Source: Candidatus Omnitrophota bacterium
GTDB lineage: Bacteria > Omnitrophota > Gorgyraeia > Zapsychrales > Zapsychraceae
Direction: 5' to 3'
Assembly (NCBI GenBank): GCA_016931055.1
Contig: JAFGFL010000072.1
Span: 1-57,700, forward strand
DNA: 57,700 bases
Shown here piece after piece: positions 52,362-57,700 of this stretch; the first letter of the stretch is position 1, and every line of letters starts with the position of its first letter. The position numbers and the translations under genes are program-made. Below the pieces are notes generated by a model. That model did no database searches. It was not told the origin of the DNA and worked only from the letters and a program-made list of their open reading frames with translations.

Positions 52362-52751
52362 CTATTGGCCTTCTTTTGCCTCGCTTCCCTGTTCCATCAC
52401 GCCCTCTTTCATCATGGGGCAGTCTTTCATCATCTCCATCATGTCCTTGTGCATGGCCTTCATATCCACCTTGATCTCCACCTCTTTGATCAGGTTAAGA
52501 TCCTTGTCGTATTTGAACAGCTTGTTGCCAGCCAAGACGATGACGCCGCCATCGGAAGTGGCCACCATTGACTTTTGCATCATTTGCCCCATCATATTAG
52601 GCATTTGACCCTTCATCATCAGGCCGCCCTTCATCATCCCCTTTCCCATCATCGGCTCATCCTCCGCCGCTGGCTGCGCGAACGACACCGCGCACAAACC
52701 TATTGCGACAATCACTGCCGTTACGATTGCAACTATCGCTTTTCTGTTCAT
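52362..52751 (-). CDS. Exported Met-rich protein
   Basis: A 129-aa protein with a Sec signal peptide (cleavage after SFA). Residues about 33-62 hold fifteen or more Met in short MM, MMK and MMG repeats, and a second Met/Asp/Lys cluster lies at about 98-120. Met-rich periplasmic segments bind Cu(I) or Ag(I). A beta region (GVIVLAGNKLFKYD) lies between. Metal role is inferred. Confidence 0.75.
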   Translation of the reverse strand: MNRKAIVAIVTAVIVAIGLCAVSFAQPAAEDEPMMGKGMMKGGLMMKGQMPNMMGQMMQKSMVATSDGGVIVLAGNKLFKYDKDLNLIKEVEIKVDMKAMHKDMMEMMKDCPMMKEGVMEQGSEAKEGQ

Positions 52752-52783
52752 GTTCTCCTCCTGTATTGTTTTGATTTGTAATT

Positions 52784-52814
52784 ACCGACAGCAGCTCCGG
52801 GAGCTGCCGTGGGT
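52784..52814. repeat. Palindrome near the Met-rich gene
   Basis: GCAGCTCC-G-GGAGCTGC core (52791-52807) with extended ACCGACA/CGTGGGT arms, upstream of the Met-rich gene. The plus strand continues GATTTTTTTT. Confidence 0.55.
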
Positions 52815-52907
52815 GATTTTTTTTGGATAATGGTGTTTATTATAGCAGGAACAGGCCGGTCACTCTACTTCAATCCTTGGTGTTGGATTGGCATGAAGCG
52901 GTTATCA

Positions 52908-53945
52908 TTAAAAGATCATGTTGGCGATGATCCCGAATAAAATAACCTGCGGCACGGCCACGACCGGCAGCCAAATGGCCGTGCGCCTTCCTACGTTATG
53001 CCATAGCAATCCGATCTCAGTGTAATCGGTCGCGACACCGGCCATCAGGAAAACAAAACTGTTCCCCAACGCGCCGGTCTGTCGGAAGATCTCGAAGGCC
53101 AAAGGAGCCGTCCCTTCCGAGCACACTTCCATGACCGTCGCCGCGACCAACGTCACCAAGAGCCCGACCGCCGTCGGCCCCATATATTGGACAAAAAATC
53201 CTTGCGGAATATACGCTCCCGCCAAACTGGCCAGCCCGATCCCGACCAGGATCCACCACAGCACCATATTCGCCAAGGAAACCGCGCCGCGATAAATGCC
53301 TTTAATATCTTTCTTGGTTTGGTCGATGCTCCAACGATAAGCTTTCCATCTTCTCTTGAAGTCGTCTTTAACCGAAAAACCTTCGTCCAGCTCAAAACTG
53401 TTCTTGTTCTTCTCAATGAGACCTTTCGATTCCAGGAATTGGAAAATAAAACCGGTGATGACGGCAATGACGACCGCGCCCGTGATGATATAAAGCGCTT
53501 TAACGGGGCCGAAAAAACCGATCAGCATAATGGTCAGCGGCAGATTCGCCCACGGGCTTGCCAGGAGAAAAGCGACAACCGCGGGCGTGGATGCCCCTTT
53601 TTTATGCAACTGAATGGCCAAGGCGAGAATGCCGTGACTACAGACGCTCATGAAAAAACCTAGGATCACGGCCGAAAAGATATTTCTCTTCTTTTCTGAC
53701 CGTGCCAGAATGCCGGAAACGTATTCCCTGGGGACATAATGATCGATCGCGCCGCCCAGGACAAGCCCCAATAGGATCGCCCACCAAATGGACCCGACAT
53801 ACATAAACAATGACATCCGGAAAGTCTCCAAAAAAGGGACCGCGTATGAGATCAGTACAGCAAAAACAAGCGCCAAAAAAACAACAAAAGTCTTATTGAC
53901 CTTCTTTCGGGATTGCTGGCTATGGCAATGTTCGCAATTTTCCAT
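52908..53945 (-). CDS. Permease with an N-terminal CEHCH motif (ArsP/DUF318-like)
   Basis: A 345-aa protein from ATG 53945 (GGAAAGG before it). Eight to nine membrane helices with two permease-family signatures (STPAVVAFLLASPWANLPLT and EVCSEGTAPLAFEI). The first residues MENCEHCHSQQ give C-x2-C-H, a possible metal site. ArsP relatives export organoarsenicals. It follows ldhA by 15 bp. Confidence 0.8.
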   Translation of the reverse strand: MENCEHCHSQQSRKKVNKTFVVFLALVFAVLISYAVPFLETFRMSLFMYVGSIWWAILLGLVLGGAIDHYVPREYVSGILARSEKKRNIFSAVILGFFMSVCSHGILALAIQLHKKGASTPAVVAFLLASPWANLPLTIMLIGFFGPVKALYIITGAVVIAVITGFIFQFLESKGLIEKNKNSFELDEGFSVKDDFKRRWKAYRWSIDQTKKDIKGIYRGAVSLANMVLWWILVGIGLASLAGAYIPQGFFVQYMGPTAVGLLVTLVAATVMEVCSEGTAPLAFEIFRQTGALGNSFVFLMAGVATDYTEIGLLWHNVGRRTAIWLPVVAVPQVILFGIIANMIF

Positions 53946-53960
53946 CGTTATCCTTTCCAC

Positions 53961-55019
53961 CTAGAAACAACGCTTCTTCTGCGTTTTCACGCATTCGGAG
54001 GGGTCCGCGCCGCACTGATAACAGACTTCATTCTCCAGATACTTTCCGTCAAAATAATCCTCGATGTTCTTTAAGGTCGTCATCGCGATATTCGTCATCG
54101 CTTCGCTCGTAAAAAACCCCTGATGCGAGGTCACCAGCACGTTCGGGAACATGATCAGGCGCGCCAGGGTGTCATCGCTGATCATCTCTGACGAAAAGTC
54201 CTCGAAGAAATATTCGCTTTCTTCCTCATAGACATCGAGCCCGGCCGAGCCTATTTGCTTGTCTTTCAGCCCCTTGATCAGGCTTTCCGTCTCAATGATC
54301 TTGCCGCGGCTTGTGTTAATCATCATGACCCCCTTTTTCATTTGGGCGATGCTCTCTTCGTTGATCATATGATAGCTCTCTTTTGATAAGGGGCAATGAA
54401 GAGAAATGATATCCGAATTTCTGTATAATTCATCAAGAGTCACGTATGTGAACCCTCTTTTTTTCGCGTAGTTTGCATCATTATATTTATCGTAGGCGAT
54501 CACTTTCATGCCGAAGCCGAGAGCGATATCGATCAGGCACCGTCCGATCTTTCCCGTCCCGACGATGCCGATTGTTTTGCGATGCATGTCAAATCCCATT
54601 AATCCGTTGATCGAAAAATTGCCGTCCCGGGTCCTGTAATACGCCCTGTGCGTTTTCCTGTTGAGGCTCAGCATCAAGGCGACCGCGTGTTCCGCCACCG
54701 CGTAAGGCGAATACGCAGGAACGCGGACCACATGGATATTCTTGTAGGCCGCTTTCAAGTCGACATTGTTGTATCCGGCGCTCCTTAAGGCGACCAACTC
54801 CACGCCGCATTGCTTTAAAATTTCTATCGTTATGCGGTCAATGGTATCGTTGACGAATGGGCAGACGACACTGTATCCCTGGCTTAAACGCGCCGTGTTC
54901 TCGTTCAAATGGCCGTTAAAGTATTTGATCTGAAAACCATATTTCTCGTTCGCCTGATCGAACGCCTGCTGATCATATGGTTTTGTATCATAGAAGAATA
55001 TTTTCTTTTGCTCGCTCAT
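53961..55019 (-). CDS. ldhA: D-lactate dehydrogenase with a Cys-rich tail
   Basis: A 352-aa protein of the LdhA branch of D-2-hydroxyacid dehydrogenases: NAD site GTGKIGR, catalytic Arg (TSRGKII), Glu (DVYEEES) and His (HQGFFT). Normal length would end near the NEV of ENEVCYQC; about 19 further residues carry four Cys (CYQCGADPSECVKTQKKRC). The tail could bind metal or respond to redox. First gene of an operon with the permease. Confidence 0.87.
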   Translation of the reverse strand: MSEQKKIFFYDTKPYDQQAFDQANEKYGFQIKYFNGHLNENTARLSQGYSVVCPFVNDTIDRITIEILKQCGVELVALRSAGYNNVDLKAAYKNIHVVRVPAYSPYAVAEHAVALMLSLNRKTHRAYYRTRDGNFSINGLMGFDMHRKTIGIVGTGKIGRCLIDIALGFGMKVIAYDKYNDANYAKKRGFTYVTLDELYRNSDIISLHCPLSKESYHMINEESIAQMKKGVMMINTSRGKIIETESLIKGLKDKQIGSAGLDVYEEESEYFFEDFSSEMISDDTLARLIMFPNVLVTSHQGFFTSEAMTNIAMTTLKNIEDYFDGKYLENEVCYQCGADPSECVKTQKKRCF

Positions 55020-55149
55020 GATATCCCCTTTTAGGTCAAAACGTAATCAATTATCATTCATTGGTTAGTCGCTCAGCAACAGGGAAACTGACAAGAGCCA
55101 AATTCAACACCGGGCATTGCCGTGGATAATTTGCCAATTCGGACGGCTC

Positions 55150-55836
55150 TCATCTTTTCTTGAAATATTCGTAAACGGTTGTGTTGAGCAACAGCAACAG
55201 CATTGAATATATGAAATCCTCAACCGGGATATTCAGTATCCGGAAGGAAAGGTTCTCTGTATTGTCATACCAAACGACCGGCCCCGCATCAATGAAGCGG
55301 AGGCCGTTAGTCAATATGCCGTTAACAATCAAAAACGGGATTAAGCTGATCAAATACATCTGGAAGAAATAACCCAAATAGTCCGGCTTGATGACATACA
55401 GATGCACGGCCAGAAGAACAGCCATAAGTAGAAACGTTGTCGACGTATAAACCCTGTCCACATTCCATACGGCAGTAAGCAGCAGCATGCCTATGAGAAC
55501 ATTTGTAAAGGGTTTAAGGATCCCCCCCAAGGCATCCTGTTTCTGCAAATAACGTACAACCTCGTAGATAAAAAGGCATGAGAAAGGGATGCAAAAGAAG
55601 AACAGGATTTCTTCAAGAGGGAGCCCTAAAAAATACCGGCCGATGACATACTTGGGATTAAAACCCCAAACACCTCTTCTTGTAAAATATTGATCCCAGG
55701 TGACAAACACTGCCGCCACTATCAGTATCGAAGGCAGGACATATTTCCATTTTTTCGCAAAGCCAATGCGTTTTTCAAAAGAGAAGACAAAAGGCAGGGA
55801 TATCGTTAATAGGTCAACTAATAAATATGTATACAT
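55150..55836 (-). CDS. Lycopene cyclase (CrtYcd-type)
   Basis: A 228-aa membrane protein with two lycopene-cyclase domains of three helices each. NPKYVIGRYFLGLPLEEILFFF carries the conserved Pro-Leu-Glu-Glu signature; a second such motif is IPVEDFIYSML. It cyclises lycopene. It is divergent from crtB, and the two start 86 bp apart, so they may share a control region. No crtE or crtI in the window. Confidence 0.87.
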   Translation of the reverse strand: MYTYLLVDLLTISLPFVFSFEKRIGFAKKWKYVLPSILIVAAVFVTWDQYFTRRGVWGFNPKYVIGRYFLGLPLEEILFFFCIPFSCLFIYEVVRYLQKQDALGGILKPFTNVLIGMLLLTAVWNVDRVYTSTTFLLMAVLLAVHLYVIKPDYLGYFFQMYLISLIPFLIVNGILTNGLRFIDAGPVVWYDNTENLSFRILNIPVEDFIYSMLLLLLNTTVYEYFKKR

Positions 55837-55922
55837 GGATGGATGTCAAGATGGTCATGGCTCAAGGCTGCCGCCCGCCAAAATAAATTGCATTTTCGGG
55901 ATTTCAGGTTAAAATCATTTTT

Positions 55923-56801
55923 ATGAACACGCCGAAAGATACCGCAGCCCAGAAGGGTTTTGCCGAGTCCCGTGACATAACAAAGAAATGGGCAAAAAGT
56001 TTTTATTTCGCCTCTTTATTCCTTCCGAAGGAGAAACGATACGCGTCTTACGCGGTATACGCCGTGTGCAGGGCGTGTGACTATTCGGTTGATAATATCA
56101 CAGATACCTCAAAATCACAAAATTTATCACGGATCAAGGAAATAATTAAAGAGGCTTATGAGGATATCCCCCTAACCCAGAATGTCGCCTTGGCCTTTAG
56201 AGAAACCATAAGAACATATCAGATCCCCAAGGAATATTTTGATAACCTGATTGACGGCATGTCCATGGACCTCACGAAGAACCGGTATGAAAATTTTGAG
56301 GAATTGCACGCTTATTGCTATAAAGTCGCGGGCATCGTTGGGCTTATCATGCTGAAGATACTGGGGCACAATCATAAAGAAGCTGAACATCACGCAGTCG
56401 ATTTGGGGATAGCCATGCAGCTGACAAACATTCTACGAGATATTAAGGAAGATTATTCTTTAAACAGAATTTATTTGCCAAGAGATGAAATGATATCGAA
56501 CCATTTAAACGACCAAACAATCGCTGAAGAACAATGGAATGAAGATTTCCGGAATTTTATGAAGTTTCAGATCGCAAGAGCCAGAAAATATTATGAAAAT
56601 TCCGCAAAGGGCATCCCCATGATCAGCAGCGCGCGTTCACGGCTTGTTGTCTTGATGATGAAGGACATATACTCCGGTATATTAACAGCCATCGAAAGAA
56701 CCCGATACGACATATTTGCCAAACGAGTCCGTGTCAGCATGCTTCGGAAGATTTTCTTGTTATTGCGAATTTTGCTTAAAGGCCAATTTATGAACCCCTG
56801 A
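55923..56801 (+). CDS. crtB: Phytoene synthase
   Basis: A 292-aa squalene/phytoene synthase. First Asp-rich site ACDYSVDNI, second LTNILRDIKEDYSLNRIYLP; YCYKVAGIVGLIM between. It joins two geranylgeranyl diphosphates. With the divergent cyclase it points to cyclic carotenoid production. Confidence 0.93.
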   Translation: MNTPKDTAAQKGFAESRDITKKWAKSFYFASLFLPKEKRYASYAVYAVCRACDYSVDNITDTSKSQNLSRIKEIIKEAYEDIPLTQNVALAFRETIRTYQIPKEYFDNLIDGMSMDLTKNRYENFEELHAYCYKVAGIVGLIMLKILGHNHKEAEHHAVDLGIAMQLTNILRDIKEDYSLNRIYLPRDEMISNHLNDQTIAEEQWNEDFRNFMKFQIARARKYYENSAKGIPMISSARSRLVVLMMKDIYSGILTAIERTRYDIFAKRVRVSMLRKIFLLLRILLKGQFMNP

Positions 56802-56847
56802 TCACACCCCGGGAGTGTGATTTTTAATCACACTCCCGGAGTGTGAT
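56801..56847. terminator. Double palindrome after crtB
   Basis: Two hairpins ATCACACCCCGGGAGTGTGAT and ATCACACTCCCGGAGTGTGAT separated by TTTTTA; the first starts in the crtB stop codon. It lies between convergent genes and probably acts in both directions. Confidence 0.7.
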
Positions 56848-56857
56848 AGGATTTATG

Positions 56858-57136
56858 CTATCCTACCAACTTGTCAAATTCTTCTACCGCAATGGCCGGT
56901 GAGGAAGAAAATCCAATCCCCGTCATCTTGGCCAGTTCAACAGACGCCTTGAGCGCTGCCTTGTTGTCCGGGAAATCCGCGTTAATAAGAAGGTCAAACC
57001 TTCCCATGAGGACATACATGGAGTTGACCTTTCCCTTTAACTTTTCAACCGCTGCCATGGCTTTTTTAGTTCGGTCTGAGCTAATCCCTTTGAGAGCATC
57101 TTGGGTATACTTCCCTAACATAATGTAGGTTGCCAT
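56858..57136 (-). CDS. GYD-domain protein
   Basis: A 92-aa protein from ATG 57136 (AAAGGAAGGGAGAA before it). It is a single GYD/Dabb-like domain: TYIMLGKYTQDALKGI, then VYVLMGRFDLLINADFPD. GYD proteins are small ferredoxin-fold proteins of unknown function, often one copy. Stands alone. Confidence 0.85.
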   Translation of the reverse strand: MATYIMLGKYTQDALKGISSDRTKKAMAAVEKLKGKVNSMYVLMGRFDLLINADFPDNKAALKASVELAKMTGIGFSSSPAIAVEEFDKLVG

Positions 57137-57244
57137 TTCTCCCTTCCTTTCGTTTGTGGTTGACCTTGATAGGACAGTTGCAAACCGCAAACGCGCCTGT
57201 CCCTATTAGTGTTCGCTTTTGGTTGGACAATATTGTAGCAAATT

Positions 57245-57427
57245 TTAACAAGAAATGGGAAAGAAAAAATTATTGTAACTAACGATTTCTTCATTCGCTC
57301 GGCTGCGGTTTCGCGCTTTCGAATTATGGCCACCTCTCCTATCCCATATCCTGTCGGGGGCAATCGAGCCTTCGGACTTGATAACATAGGTTGACTGGTT
57401 GCCCCCAATCCTCAAACGATATTTCAT
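57245..57427 (-). CDS. Small hypothetical protein, low support
   Basis: A 60-aa frame whose first half (MKYRLRIGGNQSTYVIKS) is coding-like and whose C-terminal third is AT-rich and less so. No ribosome binding site is clear. It could be a real short gene or the start of a broken one. Confidence 0.3.
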   Translation of the reverse strand: MKYRLRIGGNQSTYVIKSEGSIAPDRIWDRRGGHNSKARNRSRANEEIVSYNNFFFPISC

Positions 57428-57700
57428 AATGGCCTATAGCCTGATTGAATGATTAATGATCAGCTTTTAGGCTGTAAGCCTCTAAACTCTTTATTTCCAG
57501 CCATTTCCATTGTTGGCTAATGTCTTATTATTATTGAAATTATGAAGATAGTTACTCTTATTAAATTCTTTCAATCGTCTTGTCGATTGCATTGTTAATC
57601 AGATTTTGATCAACCTTAAATCACCGACTTGGCTTATCTCTTTATTGTTTTGGAAAACTGCCCTCAAAAATTTTTCTTGACAATTGCCACAAAATGTGAC
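57428..57700. other. Right-end non-coding stretch
   Basis: AT-rich, no gene, tRNA or repeat I can support. Confidence 0.6.

Noticed and set aside
25..57454. 14-bp inverted match between the two ends of the window
   Set aside because: 25-38 and 57441-57454 match, but several matches of this length are expected by chance in this much sequence. No evidence of circularity or terminal repeats.

Overview
The window looks like chromosome of an uncultured Gram-negative bacterium. Outer-membrane beta-barrels, lipoproteins with a lipobox, an LPS-type acyltransferase and many Sec signal peptides indicate a diderm envelope. Two large TMTC-like membrane proteins with TPR tails, several radical SAM proteins and an unusual membrane-anchored EF-G suggest the PVC/Omnitrophota area, but no phylogenetic marker search could be run, so this is an inference. 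Almost all genes are on the minus strand.

Layout. (1) About 1-10.4 kb is an accessory, defence-rich segment, visibly AT-rich up to about 8.6 kb. It holds an XRE/ImmA pair, two small genes of unknown function that each end in the same ~100-bp repeat, a DUF2188 gene, a restriction-modification-like operon (LexA-like regulator, two DNA methyltransferases, a degenerate LAGLIDADG-like protein, a PD-(D/E)XK nuclease), a DUF1016-SNase fusion, and a zeta-toxin-like kinase with an overlapping 55-aa gene. (2) 10.5-15.3 kb is a heat-shock operon: hspR, a 28-aa peptide gene, cytosolic Hsp20, a small membrane protein, an exported Hsp20, clpB. (3) 15.5-24.8 kb holds exported and membrane proteins, two radical SAM proteins, a TetR regulator, and a nickel-uptake operon (nikR, nikMN, outer-membrane channel) with two putative NikR operators. 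(4) 24.9-32.6 kb holds the EF-G fusion, a PilZ protein, tRNA-Arg(CCG), a tandem two-hairpin repeat, a sirtuin, and a CsgG-like/lipoprotein cluster. (5) 32.6-36.6 kb holds yedK, dinB with a DUF6504-like partner, and a SagB-type nitroreductase. (6) 36.6-47.1 kb holds cstA, two TMTC-like proteins, a MarC protein, an rRNA methyltransferase, zupT, an OMP and a LysM amidase. (7) 47.2-57.4 kb holds an LsrF-like aldolase and alcohol dehydrogenase, a radical SAM protein, an acyltransferase, a Met-rich protein, an ldhA-permease operon, carotenoid genes (lycopene cyclase and crtB, divergent) and a GYD protein.

Non-coding structure is rich. Three copies of a MITE-like element (107-240, 36596-36657, 40969-41152) each carry their own exact 8-bp target-site duplication, and one has rewritten the C-terminus of CstA. 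A family of short palindromes with a CAACTCCGGAGTTG-type core sits at gene ends. The strongest candidates for something new are the TM/coiled-coil/EF-G fusion, the cassette-like repeat array at the left end, the restriction-modification-like operon with the degenerate LAGLIDADG protein, the exported Hsp20 within an HspR operon, and the covarying tandem hairpins next to tRNA-Arg.
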